In this document: piece by piece, positions 1-7,987 of the stretch
Position numbering within the stretch: position 1 is the stretch's first letter
How the letters are laid out: each line of letters opens with the position of its first letter
From: Actinoplanes sp. N902-109
GTDB taxonomy: Bacteria; Actinomycetota; Actinomycetes; Mycobacteriales; Micromonosporaceae
Direction of reading: 5' to 3'
Length of the DNA stretch: 64,000 nucleotides
Assembly: GCF_000389965.1 (NCBI RefSeq)
Contig: NC_021191.1
Coordinates: forward strand, 4,031,501 to 4,095,500
Notes under the pieces: model-generated
Database searches by the model: none
The model's input: the letters and a program-made list of their open reading frames with translations, nothing else
What the model was told of the DNA's origin: nothing
Program-made: the position numbers and the translations under genes

Positions 1-59
1 CCTGGTGAATATCCACTGAGGACTTCACGGATCGAGCGGGATGGGTTTGACTGGATCTC

Positions 60-1142
60 GTGAGGAGAGCACTCGCCACCTTTGCCGCGATCACCACGGT
101 TGCCACGCTCACCGCGTGTGTCAGCAACGACGAGACCGCCACGCCAGCACCGTCGGCCGGGGCCAGTGCGGGTGCCGGTGCGGGCACCCTGCCGGCCGGG
201 GAACCGGACGTGAACGGCGACGGCAAGGTGGTCATCGGGGTGCTCAGCCCCGGCGACATCAACGACAACGGCTACTACGAGAGCTTCGTGGTCAAGGCCG
301 AGGCCTTCGCCAGGAGCAAGGGCTGGACAGTCATCAAGCGCGGCAGCGTGCCGGTCACCGAGGCGCTCACCGCGGCGCGGGCGCTGTGCCAGCAAAAGGT
401 CGACCTGGTCGCCATCGGTGCCGCCGAACTCAAGGACGCGATCCCGGCCGCCGGGGAAGCCGTCTGCGAGAAGACCGCGTGGTACGTGCCGTCGTCGGCC
501 AACATCGCGCAGACCCCGAGGATCATGCTGTCCAGCGACGACCCCCGGCAGTCGCTGCTGGCCGCCGGTTACGCGGCCGGGCTGCTCATGTACGCCCGCG
601 GCAGCACGAAGGCCGGCTTCGTCACCGGTCCGGAGGCCGACTTCACCAAGGTGGGCTCGGCGGCGTTCCTGGCCGGGATCCGCGAGGTCCTGCCCGCCGC
701 GACGCTGGTGACCACGTACACCGGGGACTTCGACGACTCCGGCAAGGCCCGCGAGGCCACCCAGGCCCAGCTCAGCCAGGGGGTCGGGGCGGTGTACCCG
801 TACCTGGGCGGGGCGACCGACGCGGCCACCGCGCTGGCCAACACCAAGAAGGTCGTCACGCTCACCCCGGGCACCGACCGGTGCGCCTCGACCAGCCCGG
901 CGTTCGACATCTCGGTGCTGTTCGACCCCGGTGACTACTTCGCCGCGGCGTTGCAGCTGTACGCGGCCGGGCAGCTGCGCATGGGCGTGACCCGTACCTG
1001 GCAGCTGGGCCGGGACCCGTACCCGACGGTCAAGCTCTGCCGCGGCACGGCCGAGCAGAAGGCCAAGCTCGCGGCCTTCATCGCCGCGATCGGCAGCGGC
1101 AAGATCGACCCGGCTTCCGAGGTGCGCAGGCTTGGCTCCTGA
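60..1142 (+). CDS. BMP-family ABC transporter substrate-binding lipoprotein
   Basis: Extracytoplasmic receptor of an ABC importer of the BMP/PnrA type, a family that mostly binds purine nucleosides. It has 360 aa from a GTG start. The signal peptide ends in the lipobox L17-T-A-C20, so it should be a membrane-anchored lipoprotein. A Thr/Ala/Gly-rich linker follows, and the BMP domain begins near residue 56 (VVIGVLSPGDINDNGYYESF). It overlaps the ATPase gene by 11 bp and heads a four-gene operon of binding protein, ATPase and two permeases. The substrate is inferred from family and gene order only; no nucleoside catabolic gene is adjacent. Confidence 0.9.
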   Translation: MRRALATFAAITTVATLTACVSNDETATPAPSAGASAGAGAGTLPAGEPDVNGDGKVVIGVLSPGDINDNGYYESFVVKAEAFARSKGWTVIKRGSVPVTEALTAARALCQQKVDLVAIGAAELKDAIPAAGEAVCEKTAWYVPSSANIAQTPRIMLSSDDPRQSLLAAGYAAGLLMYARGSTKAGFVTGPEADFTKVGSAAFLAGIREVLPAATLVTTYTGDFDDSGKAREATQAQLSQGVGAVYPYLGGATDAATALANTKKVVTLTPGTDRCASTSPAFDISVLFDPGDYFAAALQLYAAGQLRMGVTRTWQLGRDPYPTVKLCRGTAEQKAKLAAFIAAIGSGKIDPASEVRRLGS

Positions 1143-2655
1143 GCCCGCCCTGCGGCTGCGGGGCATCAGCAAACGGTACGGGACAGTGGCCGCCTGCGAC
1201 GCCGTGGACCTCACCGTCCAGCGCGGCGAGATCCACGGCCTGCTCGGCGAGAACGGCGCCGGCAAGTCCACGCTGATGCGCATCCTGTTCGGGCTGGAGA
1301 CCCGCGACGCCGGCACCATCGAGCGCGACGGCCGGCCGGTCGAGGTGACCGGTCCGCGGGCCGCGGCGGTGCTCGGACTGGGCATGGTGCACCAGCACTT
1401 CAGCCTGATCGAGCCGCTGACCGTCTGGGAGAACGTGGTGCTCGGCGACACCGGCCGGGTCCGGCGCTCCGCGGCGATCGCGGAGGTCGCCGCGGTAGGT
1501 GCGCGCTACGGCCTGGCCATCGACCCACGGTCGCCGGTCGCCGCCCTGTCGGCCGGTGAACGCCAGCGTGTCGAGCTGCTCAAATGCCTGCGCCGCGACC
1601 CGGCCGTACTGATCCTCGACGAACCGACCTCGGTGCTGACCAGCGCCGAGTCGGCCGAGCTGTTCGCGGTGCTTCGCCGGGCGGTGGCCGCCGAGCACCG
1701 CGCGGTCGTGCTGATCAGCCACAAGCTCGCCGAGATCACCGCGGCCACCGACCGGGTCACCGTGCTGCGGTGCGGCCGGGTGGTGTTCCGCAGCGCCACC
1801 CGCGACACCGGCGAGGCCGAGCTGGCCCGGCAGATGGTCGGCCGTGAGGTGGCGCTGGACGCCGCGGTCGGGCTGCTGCCGGCCGCCTCCGCTGCCGCAG
1901 CCCCCGCCGGTGCCGTCGCTGCCTCGGGCGCCCCCGCGTTGCGGATCAGCGGGGTGACCGTCCGGCCCACGCTCGACGGGCTCGACCTCACCGTGCGGCC
2001 CGGTGAGATCGTCGGGCTGTACGGGGCCGAGGGCAACGGCCAGCGCACCCTCGGCGACGTGCTCAGCGGCCTGGTCGTACCCGACGCCGGTACGGTCGAG
2101 GTGGCCGGTGTGCCGGTGGACCTGAGCCGCCCCGGCGCGCTGCCGGCGGCCGGGCTGGGCATCGTCCCGGAGGACCGGCACCACGCCGGGGTCGTACCGG
2201 ACATGAGCGTCGCCGCCAACCTGGTGCTGACCCGGCTCGGCGAGGTCAGCGGCCGGGTCCTGGTCAACCGGCGCCGGCTGCACCGGCAGGCCCGCCGGCT
2301 GGCCGACGAGTTCGGCATCGCCGCCGCGTCGCTGGACGCGCCGCTGCGCAGCCTCTCCGGCGGCAACCAGCAGCGGGTGGTGCTGGCCCGCGAGCTGTCC
2401 GGCCGGCCCCGGGTGCTGGTCGCCGCGCAGCCGTCGCGCGGGCTCGACGTCGGCGCGGTCGAGGACATGTACGCCCGGCTGCGCCGGTGCGCCGCCGACG
2501 GGGTCGCCGTGCTGGTGATCTCCACCGAACTCGACGAGATCCTCACCCTGGCGGGCCGCATCGCGATCATCTCCGGCGGCCGCATCGCCGGGGAGATGCC
2601 CACCGCGCAGGCCGACCCGGAACGGCTCGGGCTGCTCATCGGCGGGATGGCATGA
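1132..2655 (+). CDS. BMP-type ABC transporter ATP-binding protein (double NBD)
   Basis: Tandem-domain ATPase of a sugar/nucleoside-type importer (YufO/NupO-like), 507 aa from a TTG start that overlaps the receptor gene. NBD1 has Walker A GENGAGKST at residues 39-47, the family-typical GMVHQHFSLIEPLTVWENV, the signature LSAGERQR and Walker B LILDEPTSVL. NBD2 has a degenerate Walker A (GAEGNGQRT, with the Lys replaced by Gln) but keeps the signature LSGGNQQR. Such asymmetry is usual in this family. An ATGA overlap couples it to the first permease. Confidence 0.93.
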   Translation: MAPEPALRLRGISKRYGTVAACDAVDLTVQRGEIHGLLGENGAGKSTLMRILFGLETRDAGTIERDGRPVEVTGPRAAAVLGLGMVHQHFSLIEPLTVWENVVLGDTGRVRRSAAIAEVAAVGARYGLAIDPRSPVAALSAGERQRVELLKCLRRDPAVLILDEPTSVLTSAESAELFAVLRRAVAAEHRAVVLISHKLAEITAATDRVTVLRCGRVVFRSATRDTGEAELARQMVGREVALDAAVGLLPAASAAAAPAGAVAASGAPALRISGVTVRPTLDGLDLTVRPGEIVGLYGAEGNGQRTLGDVLSGLVVPDAGTVEVAGVPVDLSRPGALPAAGLGIVPEDRHHAGVVPDMSVAANLVLTRLGEVSGRVLVNRRRLHRQARRLADEFGIAAASLDAPLRSLSGGNQQRVVLARELSGRPRVLVAAQPSRGLDVGAVEDMYARLRRCAADGVAVLVISTELDEILTLAGRIAIISGGRIAGEMPTAQADPERLGLLIGGMA

Positions 2656-3704
2656 CCCGTACGGTCGCCTGGACCTCGGCCGTGGCGGTGGCCGCCGCCC
2701 TCACCCTGTCCGCGGCGCTGATCGCGCTGACCGGCGGCTCGCCCGGCGCGGCGCTGCGGGCCCTGCTCGACGGCAGCCTCGGCGACGCGACCGCGGTGAG
2801 CACCACCCTGCTGTACGCGGCACCGCTGCTGCTGGTCGCCGTGGGCGCGTGCGTGAGCGCCCGCTCCGGCGCCTTCAACATCGGCCAGGAGGGTCAGATG
2901 CTGATCGGTGCGCTCGCCGCTGCCGCCACCGGGCTGCGCCTGGCCCTGCCCGGTCCCACGCTGCTGCTGGTCGCGCTGCTCGCCGCCGCGGTGGCCGCCG
3001 GGGCATGGGCCTGGCTCAGCTCGCTCATGCACCGGCTGCGCGGGGTGGACGTCGCGGTCAGCACCCTGCTCATGACGTTCCTGGCCCAGCAGGTCGTCGC
3101 GTACGCGGTGACCACGCCGTGGCTGCTGCAGGAATCCCGGCTCGGGGCCGCGGCGGCGCTGCCACAGTCCAACAAGCTGCCGGCGCGGGCGCTGCTCGGC
3201 TCGCTCGGCGACTACCCGGGGCTGCAGGTCAACCTGGGACTCGCGCTGGCGGTGCCGGCCGCGGTGCTGACGGCGGTGGCTCTGGGCCGTACCCGCTGGG
3301 GTTTCCGGCTGACCATGACCGGCCTCAACCCGGCGGCGGCCCGCCATGCCGGGGTCCACGTGGGTGCGCTCGGCGGCGGTGCGCTGGCGGTGTCCGGTGC
3401 GCTCGCCGGGCTGGCCGGTGCCGTGCTGCTGACCAGCCCGGTGAGCACCAACCGGCTGCAGCCGGACAGCTCGCTGGGGATCGGCTGGGACGGGCTGCTG
3501 ATCGCGCTGATCGCCCGCAACCGGCCGTTGACGAGCATCCCGGTGGCGGCGCTGTTCGCGGTGCTGCGCTCCGGTGGGGGGTTCCTGGCCGCGACGGGTG
3601 TGCCGCCGTACCTGGTGGACATCGTCAAGGCTCTGCTGACGCTGGCGTTCGTCGCGCCGCCGGTGATCGCCGGGCTGGTCCGCCCCCGGCCGGCCGTCGC
3701 ATGA
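2652..3704 (+). CDS. BMP-type ABC transporter permease 1
   Basis: Inner-membrane channel subunit of the nucleoside-type importer (NupP-like), 350 aa with about eight to nine hydrophobic segments. The family segment ARSGAFNIGQEGQMLIGA lies near residue 75, and GTD-type loops (LRGVDVAVSTLLMTFLA) follow. The chosen ATG lies in an ATGA overlap with the ATPase stop; upstream in-frame codons sit inside the ATPase gene. It ends in another ATGA overlap with the second permease, so the operon is probably translated by coupling. Confidence 0.92.
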   Translation: MTRTVAWTSAVAVAAALTLSAALIALTGGSPGAALRALLDGSLGDATAVSTTLLYAAPLLLVAVGACVSARSGAFNIGQEGQMLIGALAAAATGLRLALPGPTLLLVALLAAAVAAGAWAWLSSLMHRLRGVDVAVSTLLMTFLAQQVVAYAVTTPWLLQESRLGAAAALPQSNKLPARALLGSLGDYPGLQVNLGLALAVPAAVLTAVALGRTRWGFRLTMTGLNPAAARHAGVHVGALGGGALAVSGALAGLAGAVLLTSPVSTNRLQPDSSLGIGWDGLLIALIARNRPLTSIPVAALFAVLRSGGGFLAATGVPPYLVDIVKALLTLAFVAPPVIAGLVRPRPAVA

Positions 3705-4624
3705 GCCTCACCGCGGATGCGGCCACCATCCTGTCCAGCGGCATCCGGCTGACGGCGCCGCTGGCGTTCGCGGCCTGCGGGGAGTACCTGGCCGAACGCG
3801 CCGGCACCCTCAACGTCTCGGTCGAGGCCATGATGCTGGGCGCGGCGTTCGGCGCGGTGGCCGTCGCCGATCTCACCGGCAGCGCCACCACCGGCCTGCT
3901 GGCCGGCGCCCTGACCGGCGCGCTGATCGGCTTGCTGCACGGCATCCTGTCGTACGGGGCACAGGTCGACACGTTCATCACCGGGCTGGTCCTCAACGCG
4001 CTGGTGCTCGGGCTGACCAGCTACCTGATCGCCACCAGCGACCTGGACAGCCACCAGGTGACCCAGGTCAGCGTGCCGCTGCTGCGCGACCTGCCGGTGC
4101 TGGGCACCCCGCTGGCCGTCGAACGCTGGCCGGTCTACCTGCTGCTCGTCCTGGTCCCGTCCACCTGGTGGCTGGTCGACCGCAGCCGCTGGGGCCTGGA
4201 ACTCCGCGCCGCCGGCGAGAACCCCGCCGCGGCCGACATGACCGGCATCCGGGTGAACCTGCGCCGCCGCCAGGCCCTGCTGTGGTGCGGCGCCCTGTCC
4301 GGGCTCGGCGGTGCCTACCTCGCGGTGGGTGAAGTCGGCTCGTTCAACCAGAACATGACGGCCGGGCGCGGCTACCTGGTGATCGCCGCGGTCATCTTCG
4401 GCGGCTGGCGGCTGGGCCGGACGCTGGCCGGCTGCGCCCTGTTCGGCTTGGCCGACGCCCTGCGCCTGGCCCTGCCCGCCCTGGGCCTCACGGTCAACTC
4501 GCAGCTGCTGGTGTCGGCGCCGTATGTGCTCGCGCTGCTGGCGATGCTGCTGTTCACCAACCGCCACCGGCGGCCGGGCGGGCTGGGGCGGTCGTTCCGG
4601 CGGGGGGCTGCCCCCTTCGGGTGA
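3701..4624 (+). CDS. BMP-type ABC transporter permease 2
   Basis: Second channel subunit (NupQ-like), 307 aa, with multiple membrane segments and the family segment GEYLAERAGTLNVSVEAMMLGAAFGA near residues 25-50. The conserved cytoplasmic coupling loop RSRWGLELRAAGENPAAADMTGI is intact. It forms the last gene of the importer operon. The C-terminal tail (RHRRPGGLGRSFRRG) is short and basic. No clear terminator follows, and the next gene has its own -10 element about 30 bp downstream. Confidence 0.92.
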   Translation: MSLTADAATILSSGIRLTAPLAFAACGEYLAERAGTLNVSVEAMMLGAAFGAVAVADLTGSATTGLLAGALTGALIGLLHGILSYGAQVDTFITGLVLNALVLGLTSYLIATSDLDSHQVTQVSVPLLRDLPVLGTPLAVERWPVYLLLVLVPSTWWLVDRSRWGLELRAAGENPAAADMTGIRVNLRRRQALLWCGALSGLGGAYLAVGEVGSFNQNMTAGRGYLVIAAVIFGGWRLGRTLAGCALFGLADALRLALPALGLTVNSQLLVSAPYVLALLAMLLFTNRHRRPGGLGRSFRRGAAPFG

Positions 4625-4653
4625 CGGTGGTGTATCCGGCCCCGCCGAACCCC

Positions 4654-4659
4654 TACGGT
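4654..4659 (+). promoter_or_regulatory. -10 element of a leaderless promoter
   Basis: TACGGT lies 7 nt before the GTG at 4667 with no Shine-Dalgarno between them. This is the arrangement of leaderless actinobacterial transcripts, and it favours GTG 4667 over the in-frame GTG at 4658, which overlaps the -10 itself. Confidence 0.55.
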
Positions 4660-4666
4660 GCTCTCT

Positions 4667-5758
4667 GTGCTGCTTGACGCCGGCTTGGCCGGTACGCTCG
4701 TCGTGCTCTCGCTGGGTGGCCCACGCCGCTGGCTTGTGGGTCTCCTCCTCGCCCCGGTCTGCACGGTGCTCGCTGCGCCCCTGCTCGTGGTGCTACCGCA
4801 GGGCCGGGCCGCGCTGGCCGCGCAGCCCTGGTGGTGGCTGGGCCCGGCCGCGGCGGTGCTGCTCGCCTGGTGGCTCACCCCCAGAGGCCCCGCGCCGCGC
4901 CGAGCGCTGCGCGCCGCGGCACTGCTCATCGCGGCAAGCGTGGCCGTCCAGTCGGTCCTTCCGTCCGGTACGGCGATGTGGCCGGTCATCAGCGCGGCGT
5001 GGACCGGAGCAGCGGTCTGCGTGGCGGCCTGGCGGTCCACCGACACGGTCTACTGGCCGGGCCGGCTACTGGCGACCGGCATCGTGCTCGGCGCGGGCAG
5101 CGCGGCCGGCGCGGCCCTGACCGACCAGCACAGCCGTCTTCTCCCAGCGTTCTTGCTGCTCAGCGCATATCTGTCGGCGGTAGGACTGGCCCGGCTGATC
5201 CGCTGGATGCGAGCCGGTCCGCCCCGGGACCAGGCGCCACCGGGGGTGCGCAGCTGGCCACCGGTCGGCGGTGAGGTGTGGAACGTGCTGGTTCCCCACG
5301 AGGACGGCACCGCCAAGGACCGCCCGGTCCTGGTCTGGGACTACGCCGACACCCACGCCGACGTCCTGAAGATCACCAGCCAGGACAAGTCCCACCTGCC
5401 CCGCCACTACCTGCCCCTGTCCCGCGACGAATGGCGGGCGACCCTGACCAAGCCCAGCTGGCTGGACCTCACCGCCGTACCGGTGCCTTACACTGCCTTC
5501 CGCAGCTGCCGCGGCGCCGCCCCGGACGCCGTCAACGAATACCTCTTCCTCCAGTCCGATGTGGTGCGCGACAACCGCAAAGGCTCCGGCTGGGGAAACC
5601 GGAGCCGCATCGAGCGCTTCCGCATCGCCTGCGGGGTTGCCCGGCACACCCCACCCACGCCGCTCGGTGGAGGCGGTGGCGAGGCAGTGTCGGTGCCTCG
5701 CCACCGCAAGCCCACGGGCCGCTCCCGGCGCCCTGCAGGCCGCCCCCGGCGCCGCTGA
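4667..5758 (+). CDS. Membrane-anchored PemK/MazF-fold protein
   Basis: A 363-aa protein whose first ~180 residues form about five to six hydrophobic helices, followed by a soluble PemK/MazF-like domain (about residues 195-325). Diagnostic stretches are GEVWNVLVPHEDG, KDRPVLVWDY, VLKITSQDKSHLPRHY and SWLDLTAVPVPYTAF. These match the actinobacterial PemK-like toxin family, in which the fold is a ribonuclease or a catalytically altered relative. The tail is basic (RKPTGRSRRPAGRPRRR). No antitoxin-like gene lies beside it. The membrane fusion is unusual for MazF toxins, so ribonuclease activity should not be assumed. Confidence 0.75.
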   Translation: MLLDAGLAGTLVVLSLGGPRRWLVGLLLAPVCTVLAAPLLVVLPQGRAALAAQPWWWLGPAAAVLLAWWLTPRGPAPRRALRAAALLIAASVAVQSVLPSGTAMWPVISAAWTGAAVCVAAWRSTDTVYWPGRLLATGIVLGAGSAAGAALTDQHSRLLPAFLLLSAYLSAVGLARLIRWMRAGPPRDQAPPGVRSWPPVGGEVWNVLVPHEDGTAKDRPVLVWDYADTHADVLKITSQDKSHLPRHYLPLSRDEWRATLTKPSWLDLTAVPVPYTAFRSCRGAAPDAVNEYLFLQSDVVRDNRKGSGWGNRSRIERFRIACGVARHTPPTPLGGGGGEAVSVPRHRKPTGRSRRPAGRPRRR

Positions 5759-5789
5759 TCGGTTCCGGGGCCGCTGATCGGTTCCGGGG
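5752..5789. repeat. 19-bp perfect tandem duplication
   Basis: The 19-mer CCGCTGATCGGTTCCGGGG occurs twice back to back. The first copy contains the TGA stop of the PemK-like gene. It begins a repeat-rich stretch that continues to 9120. Confidence 0.9.
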
Positions 5790-5817
5790 CGCCTGCTTCA
5801 GTCGGCGTTCCTGCTTT

Positions 5818-5985
5818 GCCGGCTCGCCGGATGCAGCGGGCGTTCTTGTTCTGCGCTGCGGCTCGCCGGAGAAAGCGGGCGTCCTTGCTCTCCGGCTCGC
5901 CGGATGCAGCGGGCTTTGTTGTTCTGCCGGCTCGTCGGATGCAGCGGGCGTCCTTGCTCTGCGGCTCGCCGGAGCGGGCCGCGGC
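5818..5985. repeat. Imperfect ~35-bp minisatellite, about 4.5 copies
   Basis: Units share GGCTCGCCGGATGCAGCGGG followed by CGTCCTTGCTCT-like sequence, with internal variation (ATGCAG versus AGAAAG). The array fills the 233-bp gap between the convergent PemK-like and monooxygenase genes. No gene is evident in it. Confidence 0.85.
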
Positions 5986-5991
5986 CTTGAC

Positions 5992-6117
5992 TCAATCGGT
6001 GGGTTTGCCTCGCCGGTCGCCTCCGCCGGGGTCGGCAGGCTTGCCTCGCCGGTCGAGGCCGCCGGGGTCGTTGGGCTTGCCTCGCTGGTCGCGTCCGCCG
6101 GGGTCGGCAGGCTTGCC
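5992..6117 (-). repeat. 36-bp tandem repeat coding for the Rox C-terminal tail
   Basis: About 3.3 copies of a 36-bp unit encode GKPADPGGRDQR-type 12-residue repeats appended after the normal end of the enzyme (RWFG). All copies stay in frame. Confidence 0.85.
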
Positions 6118-7686
6118 GAACCAGCGGCTCACCTGGACGTCGAGATCCCGCTGATCAGCACCGATCCATGCGACGTGGCCGTCGGGACGCAGCAGGACGG
6201 CCGGCTCATCGATTGCCGCCGAGGGATCCACGAGATGGTCGACCCGATCCGACCAGCCGGCCACGGTCAGCACTCCCGCAGCCGGACCCCCGGTGCGATC
6301 CGGCCTTCCGGTGCGATCCAGCAGCAGCCCACGACCGCCGTGCATCCTCTCGTAGAGGGTGCCACCGTCGACCGCGACGTCATGGAGACGCCGGCCGACC
6401 AGGTCGGCGCCCGGGCCGAAGTCGTACCGGATCCCGATCGCGGTGATCCGCTCCAGCAGGAAGCGGTTCACCTCGTCGAAGTCCATCAGCTCGGTGAGCA
6501 ACCGGCGCACCGCCCGCGGGCCCGCACCGGGGGACAACAACTCCGTCTGCGCGCGGGTGTTCTCCAGTACGTCCTCGGCAACCGGCCGCCGCTCATCCTG
6601 GTAGGTGTCGAGCAGCCCTGCGGGCGCCCAGCCCCGGATCTGCGCGGCCAGCTTCCAGCCGAGGTTGACCGCGTCCTGCAGGCCGAGGTTGAGCCCCTGC
6701 CCGCCGATGGGAGGGTGGATGTGCGCCGCGTCCCCGGCCAGCAGCACCCGCCCGGCCCGGTAGACCTCGGCCAGCCGGGTGGCATCGCCGAAACGGGACA
6801 ACCAGCGCGGCGAATGCACCCCGAAGTCGGTGCCGGTCACGGCCCGCAACTGCCGCCGGAAGTCCTCGATCGTGGGCGGTTCCACGCCGTCATGGTGCTC
6901 CGTGTCGTCGTGGTGCTCTGTGTCGTCGTGGTGGTCTGTGCTGTCGTTGTGCTTCGTGCTGTTGTTGTGCTTTGTGCTGTCGTGGTGGTCAGCGCTGTCG
7001 TGGTGATTTGTGCTGTCGTGGGCCCGCGCTTCGGGGAGCACGACGCGGTAGAAGCCGGCGCCGGCGGGCGTGAAACTCCATCGTCTGTCGGTCTGGCGGA
7101 TCTCGGCCACGGTCGCGGCGATCACCTCGTGCGGCACGGTTGCTGCCATCTCACCCATCAGCGTCGCGGTCCGTGCGGGCTCGCCGGGAAAGCCGACGCC
7201 GAGCGCTTTGCGGACCGTGCTGCGCGCGCCGTCGCAACCGACGAGGTAGCGCGATCGTAGGCGTTCGCCGCCGGTCAGTTCGACGGTCACCCCGTCGGCG
7301 TCCTGCTCGAGACCGAGCACCGCACAGCCGCGCCGGATGTGCGCACCTTGCTCGACGGCGTGTCGTTCGAGCAGGTCGACGAGCACCGGTTGCGGGATGC
7401 CCAGGAGGTAGGCGTGCGCGGAACCCACGCCCGGTGGCGCGGGCTTGTCGATGGCGGCGAAGTACGCGCCGGCCGGACGCTGTCGTCCATGGTGACGAAT
7501 GCGGTCGAGTAGTCCACGCATCGCCATCAACTCAAGACTGCGGATGTGCAGACCGACGATGCGGACGTGCGAGGTCGGCTCGGTGTCCTTCTCCAGCAGG
7601 AGTACCCGTACGTCGTGCAGCCGCAGCTCGGCGGCCAGCATCGCGCCGGTCGGCCCGCAACCGGCGATGATCACGTCGAAGTCCAT
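5992..7686 (-). CDS. rox: Rifampicin monooxygenase-like FAD enzyme with repeat insertions
   Basis: Class A flavoprotein monooxygenase closely resembling rifampicin monooxygenases (Rox/RIFMO), which hydroxylate and inactivate rifamycins using NADPH and O2. It has 564 aa. The dinucleotide motif GCGPTG is at residues 9-14, then VGCDGARSTVRKALGV and GDAAHIHPPIGGQGLNLG. The start is chosen at MDFDVIIAG because GAGAGG lies upstream. Two oddities: residues about 223-268 are seven to eight hexapeptides of the HHDDST/KHNDST type, sitting where relatives have a short linker; and the last ~40 residues are about 3.3 copies of GKPADPGGRDQR-like 12-mers. Drug specificity is inferred from overall similarity. 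Confidence 0.82.
   Translation of the reverse strand: MDFDVIIAGCGPTGAMLAAELRLHDVRVLLLEKDTEPTSHVRIVGLHIRSLELMAMRGLLDRIRHHGRQRPAGAYFAAIDKPAPPGVGSAHAYLLGIPQPVLVDLLERHAVEQGAHIRRGCAVLGLEQDADGVTVELTGGERLRSRYLVGCDGARSTVRKALGVGFPGEPARTATLMGEMAATVPHEVIAATVAEIRQTDRRWSFTPAGAGFYRVVLPEARAHDSTNHHDSADHHDSTKHNNSTKHNDSTDHHDDTEHHDDTEHHDGVEPPTIEDFRRQLRAVTGTDFGVHSPRWLSRFGDATRLAEVYRAGRVLLAGDAAHIHPPIGGQGLNLGLQDAVNLGWKLAAQIRGWAPAGLLDTYQDERRPVAEDVLENTRAQTELLSPGAGPRAVRRLLTELMDFDEVNRFLLERITAIGIRYDFGPGADLVGRRLHDVAVDGGTLYERMHGGRGLLLDRTGRPDRTGGPAAGVLTVAGWSDRVDHLVDPSAAIDEPAVLLRPDGHVAWIGADQRDLDVQVSRWFGKPADPGGRDQRGKPNDPGGLDRRGKPADPGGGDRRGKPTD
6884..7018 (-). repeat. 18-bp tandem repeat inside the Rox gene
   Basis: Seven to eight 18-bp units encode NHHDSA, DHHDST, KHNNST, KHNDST, DHHDDT and EHHDDT. 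The insert is His/Asp-rich and stays in frame, between the strand ending VVLPEARA and the helix PTIEDFRRQL of the monooxygenase fold. Confidence 0.9.
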
Positions 7687-7733
7687 GGTGTTGCCTCTCG
7701 GGAGTGCCGTGCGGAGGGCGCTCCCGGCGACAC

Positions 7734-7793
7734 CTACGTCGCTCGCCCGGCCGTGACCGTAAGGCAGAGCACCCACGTCGATACAGCGGTCAT
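7734..7793 (-). CDS. Possible 19-aa leader peptide upstream of rox
   Basis: Short reading frame MTAVSTWVLCLTVTAGRAT with a strong GAGGAGGTGAG Shine-Dalgarno. It ends 47 bp before the rox start, in a different frame. No conserved regulatory codon run is visible. It may be a leader peptide or chance; only the ribosome-binding site argues for it. Confidence 0.4.
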   Translation of the reverse strand: MTAVSTWVLCLTVTAGRAT

Positions 7794-7832
7794 GGGTCTC
7801 ACCTCCTCGGGCAGTGTCACGGTCAGTCGCAA

Positions 7833-7854
7833 GCTACAAGGTGAGCCTCGTAGC
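7833..7854. promoter_or_regulatory. 22-bp inverted repeat upstream of rox
   Basis: Arms GCTACAAGG and CCTCGTAGC (one mismatch) flank TGAG. On the minus strand TTGACT (7859-7864) lies just upstream and TAGCTT overlaps the downstream arm, so it is placed like an operator, of the sort MerR-family activators use. No MerR gene is in the window. Confidence 0.45.
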
Positions 7855-7891
7855 GTCCAGTCAATTTCGTCCCGCGGCATGAGTCGCCGCG

Positions 7892-7962
7892 CTGCGCCGG
7901 TCGCCGTGCTGCACCGGTCGCTGGCGCTGCACCGGTCGCTTGCGCTGCACCGGTCGCCGGCG
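7892..7962. repeat. 18-bp tandem repeat, about four copies
   Basis: Three clean copies of CTGCACCGGTCGCTGGCG-like sequence plus a preceding degenerate copy lie between the lipoprotein stop and the rox promoter region. Confidence 0.85.
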
Positions 7963-7987
7963 CGGCGTGGGTCGCCGGCCGTGGCTG

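Noticed and set aside
1..59. Promoter of the ABC importer operon
   Set aside because: No convincing -35/-10 pair is visible in the 59 bp available; the promoter may lie left of the window.
5278..7260. Long plus-strand frame across the PemK-like and rox genes
   Set aside because: Composition is Arg/Pro/Val-rich shadow of the true genes on both strands; no coherent domain.
7833..7864. Rifamycin-associated element upstream of rox
   Set aside because: The inverted repeat has different arms and spacing from the known element; only the position is similar.
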